Source: DYEC01 sp034434695 (GTDB lineage Bacteria > Chloroflexota > Anaerolineae > Anaerolineales > Anaerolineaceae). Taken from it: a stretch of 64,000 nt of DNA. The stretch spans positions 1-64,000 of the forward strand of contig DAOTYY010000113.1 of the NCBI GenBank assembly GCA_034434695.1, read 5' to 3'. Every line of letters starts with the position of its first letter. Within the stretch, counting starts at the first letter, position 1. The notes beneath the pieces are model-generated. The model searched no databases. It worked only from the letters and a program-made list of their open reading frames with translations, and had not been told where the DNA came from. Below are positions 42,385 to 51,424 of the stretch, in pieces. The position numbers were made by a program, and so were the translations under genes.

Positions 42385-43871
42385 TGCACCTCAAGCTTAA
42401 TTCGCCCGGGTAAATAGGGCAACCTGGGCCACCAGGCAGGGTGAAGAATAATTTTGGGTGAATGCTCTGTTGGCACACGGTTCTCCAGCAGTGATAGCGC
42501 ACTGTCCCGTTTTGCTCCAGCAAGTATGGAGCGCAATTCATCGCTCCAAAAACTTCCCCGAATCCGGCGCACAGCAAAAATATCCCAGCAGATTGAATGC
42601 TCTACCAGTGCAGGCTCACTCAGGGAAGTCACGATCAGCGAATCTTGTACAGGTTGATAATTATCCGGGAGGCTGGCATCCAAGCCCAAACGCGCAACTT
42701 CCTCAATATCTTTTTGAGATACAGACCAGATTGTATACTCTGCACGCATCTTGAGCCATAAATAATCTCCAGGTTGTCCCTCAGGCGGTTCGCCCGTTTC
42801 TTCCAGAACTTTCACTAGCTGAAGCGTAGGCAAGAGAATTTGCCGCCCAGAAAGACTCACCTGAAATTCTCTAATAGCGGCTTGCTCAAGTGAAGATAAA
42901 AGTTTTCTTCTCAGCCTCTGATAGTCCTCATCCGTAGGTGTAGGGACAAAAAAATCCTCTCCGCCTTGTGTAGGTTGTGGATTACTGACCATCACGAGCA
43001 AGCCAATCTCACCCTCAACTGCTCCGATTTGTCCTGGCATTACATTTCCCAGACTACCCGGCAACAATGCCCGCACAGCGGCCAAAGCACTCTGACCATA
43101 GCCGGCTGGGATGCGAGTTTCGACCTCCGTCTGAAACTTGACGACAGGATCAGACAGCGTTGTAACCACAGTTCCTGACGGAACAATTACCTCATGCTCG
43201 GTCAGATTTGTGATCACAATCTCGCCTGTTGCTGCAATACCAGGATAAGCTTGCTTTCCACTGCTCGTGATCCAATCCTGTCCCTCAACAATGGTTGAAT
43301 GTTCACTAGCAGGAATTTTGCCAGACAAACTTACCCCTGAAAACTGTGTACCTGCCGAGATTGATAAAGTTAAATTCTGCTCCATTTCACTGATAGGTAA
43401 AATGATTTCCGCACTGGGTAAAAATATAAAAGTGAGTATAAAAACTGCCAGCATTGCACTTCCAAAAAAAACATAGCGCGTTTTCTTGAAAGGATCAATT
43501 GCCCAACCTGTTCTTCGCTTTTGCTGATCAGAAAGAATCTTTCTGATCTGGGCGACATGTGGACGAAATACAAACTTCCTTCGCCGTCCACGCCGCCAGG
43601 GTTTTCGTTGTGCTTGAGTAGTCGTCTCGAAAACAGGAATGGATATCTCATGGCTATACGCAACAACTGTCGGGTCATTCGTGACCAGTCCAAGCTGTGC
43701 CCCCTGCGCAATGCAATGACGTTGTAGAATAACCAGATCAAGTTTTCGAATAAACAACCTGGCGCGCTTTGGCCAGACCAAAAGCACGCGCTGTGCTTTG
43801 CTCCAAGTGATTTTGTCACGAAGCGAAGCTAAATCATCATGTGGCTCAAGTTGAATGATGAACGTTTTCAT
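42381..43871 (-). CDS. Baseplate J/gp47-like membrane protein
   Basis: A 496-aa protein with one membrane helix (about 133-153, VFFGSAMLAVFILTFIFLP). A basic, arginine-rich cytoplasmic N-terminus precedes it, and the extracytoplasmic part resembles baseplate J proteins (IVITNLTEHEVIVPSGTVV, PAGYGQSALAAVRALLPGS, GNVMPGQIGAVEG). No phage structural genes are nearby, so it is a cellular member of that fold. Its first 70 residues look like a nucleotide- or protein-binding domain (RVLLVWPKRARLF). It is coupled to ruvX by ATGA and lies 14 bp after the pseudouridine synthase gene. Function unknown. Confidence 0.8.
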   Translation of the reverse strand: MKTFIIQLEPHDDLASLRDKITWSKAQRVLLVWPKRARLFIRKLDLVILQRHCIAQGAQLGLVTNDPTVVAYSHEISIPVFETTTQAQRKPWRRGRRRKFVFRPHVAQIRKILSDQQKRRTGWAIDPFKKTRYVFFGSAMLAVFILTFIFLPSAEIILPISEMEQNLTLSISAGTQFSGVSLSGKIPASEHSTIVEGQDWITSSGKQAYPGIAATGEIVITNLTEHEVIVPSGTVVTTLSDPVVKFQTEVETRIPAGYGQSALAAVRALLPGSLGNVMPGQIGAVEGEIGLLVMVSNPQPTQGGEDFFVPTPTDEDYQRLRRKLLSSLEQAAIREFQVSLSGRQILLPTLQLVKVLEETGEPPEGQPGDYLWLKMRAEYTIWSVSQKDIEEVARLGLDASLPDNYQPVQDSLIVTSLSEPALVEHSICWDIFAVRRIRGSFWSDELRSILAGAKRDSALSLLENRVPTEHSPKIILHPAWWPRLPYLPGRIKLEVQ

Positions 43872-43885
43872 GAGTTGTGAAGAAA

Positions 43886-44494
43886 TTATACAATACCATA
43901 ATGCCCTAAAAGCAGCTTTTTGTGATATTTCTGCTTCAAACGAATAATTTCATCTTCCTGCAGAAACCTCCACTCACCAGGTTTCAAATCACCCAGCGTC
44001 AGTTCACCAATGGCTATGCGTACAAGCCTCAAGGTTGGCAAACCAACTGCAGCAGTCATGTGGCGAATCTGATGCTTTTTACCCTCAAAAATCACCATCC
44101 GCAGCCAGCTCGTCTCTCCATGTGGTGTTATCGTTTTCATCTGACGCGGTGGTAAATCAGGTTCAGGGATAACCATGACTTGACAACGGCGCGTCTTAAC
44201 CCCGCGCAAAAGAATACCTCTCTCAAGCGAAGCTAGTTGTTCTAACCCAGGAACTCCCTCGACTTGCACCAAATAGGTTTTTGGCAAATGCCAGCGCGGA
44301 TCGGTCAGACGTTGAATCAGTCTGCCATCGTTCGTCAGCAACATTAGACCCTCGCTATCCATATCTAGACGCCCAGCTGCATATACACCGGGAACGCTAA
44401 TATAGTCCTTGAGTGTCGGGCGACCTGCGGTATCCGTAAAAGTGGATAAAACTCCATAGGGCTTATGAAAGATCAGATAACGATAGGACTGCAT
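43886..44494 (-). CDS. RsuA/RluE-type pseudouridine synthase
   Basis: A 202-aa rRNA pseudouridine synthase. The catalytic aspartate lies in AAGRLDMDSEGLMLLTNDG, with HKPYGVLSTFTD at the start, PKTYLVQVEG and the C-terminal EGKKHQIRHMTAAVGLPTLRLVR. It lacks the N-terminal S4 domain, as RluE does, so rRNA target G/U2457-type modification is plausible but unproven. It leads the minus-strand run through the baseplate-J-like protein, ruvX and mltG. Confidence 0.92.
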   Translation of the reverse strand: MQSYRYLIFHKPYGVLSTFTDTAGRPTLKDYISVPGVYAAGRLDMDSEGLMLLTNDGRLIQRLTDPRWHLPKTYLVQVEGVPGLEQLASLERGILLRGVKTRRCQVMVIPEPDLPPRQMKTITPHGETSWLRMVIFEGKKHQIRHMTAAVGLPTLRLVRIAIGELTLGDLKPGEWRFLQEDEIIRLKQKYHKKLLLGHYGIV

Positions 44495-44532
44495 ACCTGC
44501 ATTCTAACACAACAAAAATATGGCTTTTGCGC

Positions 44533-44651
44533 GTGATTGTTCCAAATTTAGTAGATATGCGTTGAAACCGCCAGATTTGGGGGATAGTAAGGGTTCCTGA
44601 TCGCCAGATATGGTGGTTGTCAGTTAAGTTTACCAGTTTTGGAACAGTCAC
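44533..44651. repeat. Dispersed MITE-like repeat, copy 2
   Basis: A 119-bp copy beginning GTGATTGTTCCAAA and ending TTTTGGAACAGTCAC, closely matching copy 3 at 56477 along its length. It lies in the 284-bp divergent region between the pseudouridine synthase and the lipoprotein gene. A clear target duplication is not visible. The remainder of the region (44652-44778) is AT-rich with no further feature I can support. Confidence 0.82.
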
Positions 44652-44778
44652 GTTTACGCCAATTTTTCAGAACATAAGTGCTATAATCAATAACAAGGAA
44701 AAATGCGAGGTTTTCTCTTTGCAAATGATTGACCAACGTGATAGGATTCTTTAGAAATCAACAAGAGGTATGGCGATA

Positions 44779-45636
44779 ATGGATTTTGTAAATATCTCAC
44801 GGGACCTAACGAAAGTTTGTTTGATTCTGGCGGTTATCCTGACAATGGGTAACGCATGCAATCTTCCACAAAACAAACCTATGCCAACAGTTGATATGGT
44901 CGCCAGTGTTGTTGCTCAAACACTAACCGCTCAATCAACTGTGGAAACTTCGATGCAAAAAACATCTATCCCCCTCACGATTACTCCCCCAGCTATGATT
45001 ATGATAACGCTTCCGGTCACCGAAACGCCAACTCCTACTCCAACCCTGACAGAAGATTTCAAAGCGACTCTTGGCAACCCAACGCTCAAAGACACGCTGG
45101 ACAATGGAAAGGGATTTGGATTAAGCGGGGAAGGATATAGCGATGATGCTGCCAGCATCTCTGTTTCCGGAGGAGTAATGAATTTGCTGTCACGCAGTAT
45201 GCTTGGCTGGCACACGTGGCGTGTTCGTCCCCCTCAAACTACCGATTTCTACCTAGAAGGTAAATTTATTACCCAGAGCTGCGCAAATAACGATCAGTTT
45301 GGGTTGGTCTTTCGCTCCCCCAACTACGAGAGCGGATATGGATATTACTATGCCTTGTGGTGTAATGGAAGTCTCAGCCTCGCACGTCGGGATGATCATG
45401 GGACAACCTACTTGCTGAATAACATTTCGTCTCCATTCAGTCTTAGCGGTTCAGGACAAATCAACCACCTTGGAGTTTTGGCGCGCGGCACCCACTTGAA
45501 ACTCTTCATCAATGACAAACCCGTTCAGGAACTGGATGACAATTCATTTATTAGCGGCTTCTTTGGGGTGTTTACAGTAGGCTATAGTGGCAACTTGAAC
45601 GTGCAGCTAGATGAAATAACTCTGTGGAAACAATAA
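44779..45636 (+). CDS. Probable lipoprotein with lectin-like domain
   Basis: A 285-aa exported protein. The signal peptide ends with a cysteine near residue 27 in MGNAC, an imperfect lipobox. A Thr/Pro linker (TPTPTPTLTEDF) then leads to a C-terminal concanavalin/LamG-like beta domain (about 105-285). This holds GKFITQSCANNDQFGLVFR and YYYALWCNGSLSLARR, with two cysteines that could pair. ATG 44779 has AAGAGGT 9 nt upstream; the ATG at 44770 abuts that site. It lies 14 bp before the exonuclease gene, but its envelope role need not be linked. Confidence 0.75.
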   Translation: MDFVNISRDLTKVCLILAVILTMGNACNLPQNKPMPTVDMVASVVAQTLTAQSTVETSMQKTSIPLTITPPAMIMITLPVTETPTPTPTLTEDFKATLGNPTLKDTLDNGKGFGLSGEGYSDDAASISVSGGVMNLLSRSMLGWHTWRVRPPQTTDFYLEGKFITQSCANNDQFGLVFRSPNYESGYGYYYALWCNGSLSLARRDDHGTTYLLNNISSPFSLSGSGQINHLGVLARGTHLKLFINDKPVQELDDNSFISGFFGVFTVGYSGNLNVQLDEITLWKQ

Positions 45637-45650
45637 AAAAGGGAGAAAAA

Positions 45651-46214
45651 ATGATTTCCTCCGCTAGAGAGCAAGCCGTTCAAGAAGCACTGCGGATCCT
45701 TCAACAAAATCCTATCTATTTGGATACCGAAACAACCGGACTGGGTTTAGATGATGAAATCATTGAAATCGCATTACTGGATGATAACGAAAACATTTTG
45801 TTTCAGTCTTTTGTTCGTCCCAGCCAGCCAATCCCACCCGGAACAACCGCAATTCATGGGATCACAAATGATATGGTTCAAAATGCTCCCCCTTGGCCCA
45901 TTGTCTGGCAAAATGTTCGCAACATTGTGCGCGACCGCTCCATAGCAATATACAATGCAGATTTTGATATCCGTATGATGAAACAATCCATGACCCGTTA
46001 CCGCCAACCCTGGAAAGAGACGTTGTCAACCGTATGCATTATGCGGCTTTACGCAGCTTATCGCGGCGAGTGGGACAGCCGGCGTATGACCTACCGCTTC
46101 ATCAGTTTGGAACAAGCCGGCAAACAATGTGGGATCCCACTGCCGAATGCACATCGCGCCATTGCAGATACAATACTTGCCCGCGCCCTGCTACACTACA
46201 TCGCCGAGTTATAA
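45651..46214 (+). CDS. DnaQ-like DEDDh 3'-5' exonuclease
   Basis: A 187-aa exonuclease with all DEDDh residues: D25 and E27 (LDTETTGL), HGITNDM, the Asp in YNADFDIRMM, and His/Asp in NAHRAIADT. It resembles the polymerase III epsilon-type proofreading fold. GGGAG precedes ATG 45651; the frame extending to 45624 overlaps the lipoprotein. It is the first of five DNA-processing genes on this strand and is separated by 32 bp from the AddB-like gene, which suggests a shared role in end processing or mismatch removal. Confidence 0.9.
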   Translation: MISSAREQAVQEALRILQQNPIYLDTETTGLGLDDEIIEIALLDDNENILFQSFVRPSQPIPPGTTAIHGITNDMVQNAPPWPIVWQNVRNIVRDRSIAIYNADFDIRMMKQSMTRYRQPWKETLSTVCIMRLYAAYRGEWDSRRMTYRFISLEQAGKQCGIPLPNAHRAIADTILARALLHYIAEL

Positions 46215-46246
46215 AACTCAATAGAACATCCACTACCCGACCAAAA

Positions 46247-48370
46247 ATGATTGCACTCACAGACAGTCAACGCACGATTTTAGAACATTGCCTGGATAAA
46301 ACGCTTTTTCTGGAGGGCCCCGCAGGAAGCGGCAAGACCACAACAGCAATCTTTCATCTCCGCAACTTGCAGAAACAGGGCATACCAACAGAGACCATAC
46401 TTATTCTCGTCCCTCAGCGCACACTGGCAATGCCTTACTACACCTTCTTGCGAGAGCCTAGTCAACCTGCTGGTGGAACGGCCAGCATTGTGACCTTGAG
46501 TGGTTTGGCGCAGCGCATGATTGAGCTGTTTTGGCCGCTCATTGCCCAAAATGCCGGGTTTTCCAAACCAACTCAGCCGCCTATCTTCCTCACATTGGAA
46601 ACAGCCCAATATTATATGGCGCGTATTGTCGAGCCGCTCATTGAGAGTGAAGGCTTTTTTGAGTCTGTCAATCTGGATCAGAACCGAATTTACAGCCAGA
46701 TTCTGGATAACCTGAATAAATCGGCTGCAATAGGGATTCCGCTAGAGGAAATTGGTACTCGTCTAAAGAAAGCCTGGGGTGGAAAGCCTTCTCAAATGGT
46801 TGTTTACGACCAGATGCAGGAATGTGCCATCCGCTTCCGTCGTTTCTGCCTTCAACACAACCTGCTGGATTTCTCTTTACAACTCAGTGTTTTTTGTAAC
46901 CATCTCTGGCCATCATGGCTTTGCCAGAAATATCTCCTCAACCGTTACCAACACCTGATTTATGACAATATTGAGGAAGATGTCCCAATAGCACATGATA
47001 TTATCCGAAACTGGCTGCCCTACTTTCGCAGCGCACTATTAATTTATGATGCTGGCGGCGGCTATCGTTCGTTCCTGGGTGCTGACCCTGAGAGCGGTTA
47101 CACCTTGCGCCTGGCATGTCAAGAAAGCATGCAACTGAACCAAACTCTAATATCTTCTTCTGAACTGCAAGCTTTCAACCAAGCGCTGGCACAAAGCATT
47201 CAACGACGTCCATTGACAGTTACCCCCTCTATCCGCCAGTCGCTGAGCTTTCGATACCACCGTTACACCCCCGAAATGATTGAGGATGTATGCCAACAGG
47301 TTTACCAGTTAATCACAGAAAACCGGGTATCCCCCGATGAAATTACCATCATTGCACCGTTTATATCTGATGCATTGCGTTTCCTGCTCATCAACCGTAT
47401 GGAACAGTTAGGAATTCCTGCGCGTTCACACCGTCCCTCTCGTAGTTTGCGAGATGAACCGGCAACCCAGTGTCTGCTTACTTGGGCAAAGCTGGCACAT
47501 CCTCACTGGAACATGCCGGTCTTTCAACACGAAGTGTGCAACGCTCTGATACAATCTATTACAGGTCTTGACCTGCCACGCGCAAGTCTTTTAGCGCAAA
47601 TCGTTCACCGTCCAGGCAGGCAAAGCAAAGAGTTGGGGTCATTTGATCGCATCAATCCAGACATGCAGCAACGTATTACCTATTTTGTGGGCGAACGGTA
47701 CGAGCATTTGCGAAGTTGGATTATAGAGTACCAATCAGCCGCGAAATCACTGCCTGAAGAAAATTCCTGTCTGGAAGGATTCCTCAGCCGTCTGTTTGGT
47801 GAAGTGCTTTCTCAGCCGGGTTTTGGCTTTTATCAAAATTTTGACGCTGCCAAAATCTGTGCTGAACTGATCGAATCGGTGCAAAAGTTTCGCCGTGTTG
47901 TCAGCAACACATATGATTCCTCCCAATACCCACTGGCTGTTGAGTACATTCAGATGATTCACAAAGGCGTCCTAGCAGCACAATATTTACAATCCTGGCA
48001 GGAGCTAAACAAAAAGGCTGTCCTTATTGCACCGGCTTATACCTATCTAATGCTCAATCAACCGGTTCAGTATCAATTTTGGCTTGATATTGGCAGCCTG
48101 GGCTGGTGGGAGCGTCTCAATCAACCGCTCACTCACCCCTATGTATTAAGCCGCCGCTGGAATGAGGTTGAGATTTGGGATGATATCCACGAACAACAAA
48201 CCAACCAAAGAACAATGGAGCGTCTGGTCAATGGGTTAATCCAACGTTGCCGAACGGGCATCTTTCTTTACGTCCTAGGCATCAACGAGCAGGGTAACGA
48301 ACAACGTGGGCCATTATTGCAAGCGATTCAGTCGGTTTTGCGGCATCTGCCTCAAAATGTGGGAGAATAA
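46247..48370 (+). CDS. AddB-like SF1 ATPase without nuclease domain
   Basis: A 707-aa protein with Walker A GPAGSGKT (24-31), a Walker-B-like LIYDNIEED and a motif-III-like LLIYDAGGGYRSFLGADP. Later helicase motifs are not recognisable (the usual HKAKGLE and TRA-x-R blocks are absent). This fits the divergent helicase-like half of AddB-type proteins, which bind DNA rather than unwind it. AddB normally carries a C-terminal Fe-S nuclease; here that domain is a separate gene at 50594. ATG 46247 begins the ATPase; a longer frame to 46034 overlaps the exonuclease out of frame. Its TAA overlaps the UvrD ATG (TAATG). Confidence 0.78.
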   Translation: MIALTDSQRTILEHCLDKTLFLEGPAGSGKTTTAIFHLRNLQKQGIPTETILILVPQRTLAMPYYTFLREPSQPAGGTASIVTLSGLAQRMIELFWPLIAQNAGFSKPTQPPIFLTLETAQYYMARIVEPLIESEGFFESVNLDQNRIYSQILDNLNKSAAIGIPLEEIGTRLKKAWGGKPSQMVVYDQMQECAIRFRRFCLQHNLLDFSLQLSVFCNHLWPSWLCQKYLLNRYQHLIYDNIEEDVPIAHDIIRNWLPYFRSALLIYDAGGGYRSFLGADPESGYTLRLACQESMQLNQTLISSSELQAFNQALAQSIQRRPLTVTPSIRQSLSFRYHRYTPEMIEDVCQQVYQLITENRVSPDEITIIAPFISDALRFLLINRMEQLGIPARSHRPSRSLRDEPATQCLLTWAKLAHPHWNMPVFQHEVCNALIQSITGLDLPRASLLAQIVHRPGRQSKELGSFDRINPDMQQRITYFVGERYEHLRSWIIEYQSAAKSLPEENSCLEGFLSRLFGEVLSQPGFGFYQNFDAAKICAELIESVQKFRRVVSNTYDSSQYPLAVEYIQMIHKGVLAAQYLQSWQELNKKAVLIAPAYTYLMLNQPVQYQFWLDIGSLGWWERLNQPLTHPYVLSRRWNEVEIWDDIHEQQTNQRTMERLVNGLIQRCRTGIFLYVLGINEQGNEQRGPLLQAIQSVLRHLPQNVGE

Positions 48371-50610
48371 TGTTCAGACCACGACCACACCAACAAGCAG
48401 TTCTTAATTACCGCTCGGGTAAAATGGGGGTCTCTGCAGTTCCAGGGAGTGGAAAGACTCACACCCTGTCTTATCTTGCTGCTTTGCTTATTCAAGAAGG
48501 GTATATCAAAGAGGATCAGGAAATCTTAATCGTTACGTTGGTGAATTCAGCAGTAGACAATTTCTCCAGCCGGATTGCAGGATTTGTACAGGGGTTCGGA
48601 ATGTTGCCGGGAACGAACTACCGGGTGCGCACACTGCATGGGCTAGCACATGACATCGTGCGTGAGCGTCCTGATCTGGTCGGCTTGTCCAGTCAATTTG
48701 AAATTATCGATGAACGTGAAGCATATCGAATCGTTGAAAACGCTACTATCAACTGGTTACAAACAAATCCAGAGTTTATCTTACAGTTCACAAAACCGGA
48801 TAAAAACCCATTTCATGACACCCAAATTCGCAGTAAGTGGAAAGAACTGGCAGTCAACACAACCATTAGTTTCATCCGCCTTTGCAAAGACTACCAAGCA
48901 ACTCCAGAGCAGGTGAGAGAAAAGCTGAATACCCTCAAGTTCGTTCACCCCTTGTTACAAATGGGTGCTGAAGTGTATGAAAATTACCAGCGTGCGCTCA
49001 GATTCCGAGGTGCGCTGGACTTTGACGACTTGATTCGCCTGGCATTAGACGCGTTGCAGTCAGACACTCATTACCTGCAACGTCTGCGGTACCGCTGGCC
49101 TTATATCCTAGAAGATGAAGCCCAGGACAGCAGTCGGCTACAAGAGTTGATTTTACGTACACTCGTTGGAGAGTCTGGTAACTGGGTCCGAGTTGGGGAC
49201 CCGAATCAGGCAATATATGAAACATTTACCACTGCCAGCCCTGAATTTCTGCGCACTTTTCTTAAGGAAAACGGCGTTCAGGCTCAATCGTTGCCTAATT
49301 CCGGGCGTTCGACGCTTAGCATCATCAGACTGGCAAATTATCTTATTCGGTGGAATAATGAACAGCCAGCCCATGAGGAACTTCGCGGGGTCCTGAATTT
49401 TCCCTTTATCGAGCCAGCGCCGCCAGGTGACCCTCAGCCTAATCCACCAGATCAGCCAGAGAGCATTCATTTGATCATGCGTAAATATGATGCAACGAAA
49501 GAACTACAAGCAGTTGTTCAATCCCTGCGCAAATGGCTGCCTCATAATCAGGACAAAACAGTAGCGGTGTTGGTGCCACGCAATGAACGTGGAGCAAAAG
49601 TCGTGGAAGCACTCCGCCAAAACGGTATTGAGGTCATTGAACTCCTGCAAACCACCCAATCCACACGCACAGTTGCGGGAATGCTTTACAATGTTCTGCG
49701 AGTTCTTGCAGATCCATTATCCCCTCGTCTGCTGGAAGACTGCTACCGCACACTGCGCGCTCAAGAAGCAGAACAGATTGATTTTGCAGATATTTACCAT
49801 CAGGTATCATTGCTTTTGAGACGTTGTGAGCGGACAGAAGATTATCTGGCACCAACCCCTGAGCGAAGTTGGCTGGATGAAGTTGCAAAACAAAGTTTTC
49901 CGGAAAACGTTTTACAAGAACTAGATTGGTTCCGCCAATCTATTCGCCGCTGGCAGGCAGCAATCCTGTTGCCCATTGACCAGTTGATACTGACCATTGC
50001 CCAAGATTTGTTCACTGCGCACAATGATCTAGCGTTGGCGCACAAACTGGCATTGCTACTGGAACATGCCAGAACAACAAACCCTTCATGGCAATTGCCC
50101 GAGTTTGCTGCAGAATTAGAGACCATTGTAAAAAGACAGCGTAAGTTTATCGGCTTCAGTGATGATGATACTGGTTTCGACCCAGAGCAACACAAGGGTA
50201 AAGTAGTTGTAGCTACAATCCATAAAGCAAAAGGTCTGGAATGGGACAGGGTTTATCTAATGTCGGCAAACAATTACGATTTCCCTTCCGCTCAGCCCTA
50301 TGATAACTACTACGCTGAAAAGTATTTCATTCGAGATGAGCTCAATCTGGAAGCTGAAACCTTATTCAGGCTGCGAGCATTGCTTCAGGGCGACTTGCCG
50401 GGAATTTACATTGAGAATGGCTTTGCAACCCAAAAAGCGCGCCTAGATTACTCAGCTGAACGTCTGCGTCTATTTTATGTTGGCATTACACGAGCCCGCC
50501 GCGAACTGGTGATCACATGGAATACTGGACAGCACAATACGAACCAGCCTGCCCTTCCATTAGTTGCCTTAAGATCATTTTGGGAGCAACAGCATGTCCA
50601 TTCCTCCTGA
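48370..50610 (+). CDS. UvrD/AddA-like SF1A DNA helicase
   Basis: A 746-aa ATP-dependent 3'-5' helicase. Motifs in order: Q motif RPHQQAVL, Walker A AVPGSGKT (23-30), motif Ia TLVNSAVDNF, II EDEAQD from residue 248, III VGDPNQAIYETF, V ATIHKAKGLEWDRVYL and VI LRLFYVGITRARREL. No C-terminal nuclease domain is present, unlike AddA. It is translationally coupled to the AddB-like ATPase (TAATG) and its end overlaps the nuclease gene by 17 bp. The three products probably form one break-processing complex. Confidence 0.92.
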   Translation: MFRPRPHQQAVLNYRSGKMGVSAVPGSGKTHTLSYLAALLIQEGYIKEDQEILIVTLVNSAVDNFSSRIAGFVQGFGMLPGTNYRVRTLHGLAHDIVRERPDLVGLSSQFEIIDEREAYRIVENATINWLQTNPEFILQFTKPDKNPFHDTQIRSKWKELAVNTTISFIRLCKDYQATPEQVREKLNTLKFVHPLLQMGAEVYENYQRALRFRGALDFDDLIRLALDALQSDTHYLQRLRYRWPYILEDEAQDSSRLQELILRTLVGESGNWVRVGDPNQAIYETFTTASPEFLRTFLKENGVQAQSLPNSGRSTLSIIRLANYLIRWNNEQPAHEELRGVLNFPFIEPAPPGDPQPNPPDQPESIHLIMRKYDATKELQAVVQSLRKWLPHNQDKTVAVLVPRNERGAKVVEALRQNGIEVIELLQTTQSTRTVAGMLYNVLRVLADPLSPRLLEDCYRTLRAQEAEQIDFADIYHQVSLLLRRCERTEDYLAPTPERSWLDEVAKQSFPENVLQELDWFRQSIRRWQAAILLPIDQLILTIAQDLFTAHNDLALAHKLALLLEHARTTNPSWQLPEFAAELETIVKRQRKFIGFSDDDTGFDPEQHKGKVVVATIHKAKGLEWDRVYLMSANNYDFPSAQPYDNYYAEKYFIRDELNLEAETLFRLRALLQGDLPGIYIENGFATQKARLDYSAERLRLFYVGITRARRELVITWNTGQHNTNQPALPLVALRSFWEQQHVHSS

Positions 50611-51424
50611 TTTTGTATTCAGCCAGAGCAATTTACAGGATTTTGTGGATTGTCCGCGCCGCTTTGAATTGCGCTATTTATTAAGACAGCCCTGGCCGGC
50701 ACCACAAAGCGAGCCAACCGATGAATGGGAACATCGTTTGTTGCAAGGGCAACGCTTTCATCACCTTATTTACCAATTCTTTTCCGGCTTGCCAGCAGAA
50801 ACACTATCTTTGACCGTACATGACAAAGAATTAAGCCACTGGTGGCAAAATCTACTCTCCAGCACCTTTCTGACAGAACTGCCCGAGAAACAATATCCTG
50901 AATTTACGTTGTCTGCCCCGTTTGCTGGCTTCCGCTTGATTGCCAAATATGACTTGATTGCGGTTGAGCCGGGCAGACGTTTGATCATTGTGGATTGGAA
51001 AACTTTTACTCCGCGAGCTGGAACAAGTTACTTAAGGCAGCGCATCCAGTCTCGTCTTTACCCTCTATTAATGATCGAAGCTGGTCACACGATTAATTGT
51101 GGAACTGTTGATCCCTCTCAGATTGAAATGATCTACTGGTTTGTAGAACAACCTGAAGCCCCACTCCGCTTTCAATACAATCAAGAAGAATACCCCAAAG
51201 ATCATGAATATCTCACAGAGCTGATTAAGAACATTGTGTCGCGTAAACCCGGAGAGTTCGAACTCACCTTCAATGAAAAATTATGCGCTTTTTGTAATTA
51301 CCGTTCACTTTGCAATCGGGGCGAACGCGCCGGAAACCTTAGCGACCTCAACGAAGAGCCATATCAGGAATCTGAAGATACAATTCAAATTGATTTTGAC
51401 CAGATTGGAGAAATTCAATTTTGA
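50594..51424 (+). CDS. PD-(D/E)XK nuclease with 4Fe-4S cluster (AddB C-domain/Cas4 type)
   Basis: A 276-aa stand-alone nuclease. C20 (FVDCPRRFEL) plus C231, C234 and C240 (CAFCNYRSLC) give the one-plus-three cysteine pattern that holds a 4Fe-4S cluster in AddB and Cas4. The catalytic core shows KYDLIAV followed by IIVDWKT (D134 and K136), and the QxxxY-like helix QRIQSRLYPLL. There is no CRISPR array or cas gene in the window, so an AddB-type role is favoured. It overlaps uvrD by 17 bp and recJ by 4 bp (TTGA). Confidence 0.9.
   Translation: MSIPPDFVFSQSNLQDFVDCPRRFELRYLLRQPWPAPQSEPTDEWEHRLLQGQRFHHLIYQFFSGLPAETLSLTVHDKELSHWWQNLLSSTFLTELPEKQYPEFTLSAPFAGFRLIAKYDLIAVEPGRRLIIVDWKTFTPRAGTSYLRQRIQSRLYPLLMIEAGHTINCGTVDPSQIEMIYWFVEQPEAPLRFQYNQEEYPKDHEYLTELIKNIVSRKPGEFELTFNEKLCAFCNYRSLCNRGERAGNLSDLNEEPYQESEDTIQIDFDQIGEIQF

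Noticed and set aside
42381..43871. Prophage or contractile tail fragment
   Set aside because: Only the baseplate-J-like gene is present, it has a membrane helix, and it is coupled to ruvX and mltG.
46034..46246. 71-residue N-terminal extension of the AddB-like ATPase
   Set aside because: It overlaps the exonuclease gene out of frame, is low-complexity (Arg/Thr/Cys), and a natural ATG at 46247 begins the conserved ATPase.
50594..51424. Cas4, hence a CRISPR system
   Set aside because: The Fe-S PD-(D/E)XK fold also occurs in AddB, the neighbours are a UvrD helicase and RecJ, and no direct-repeat array or other cas gene is in the window.
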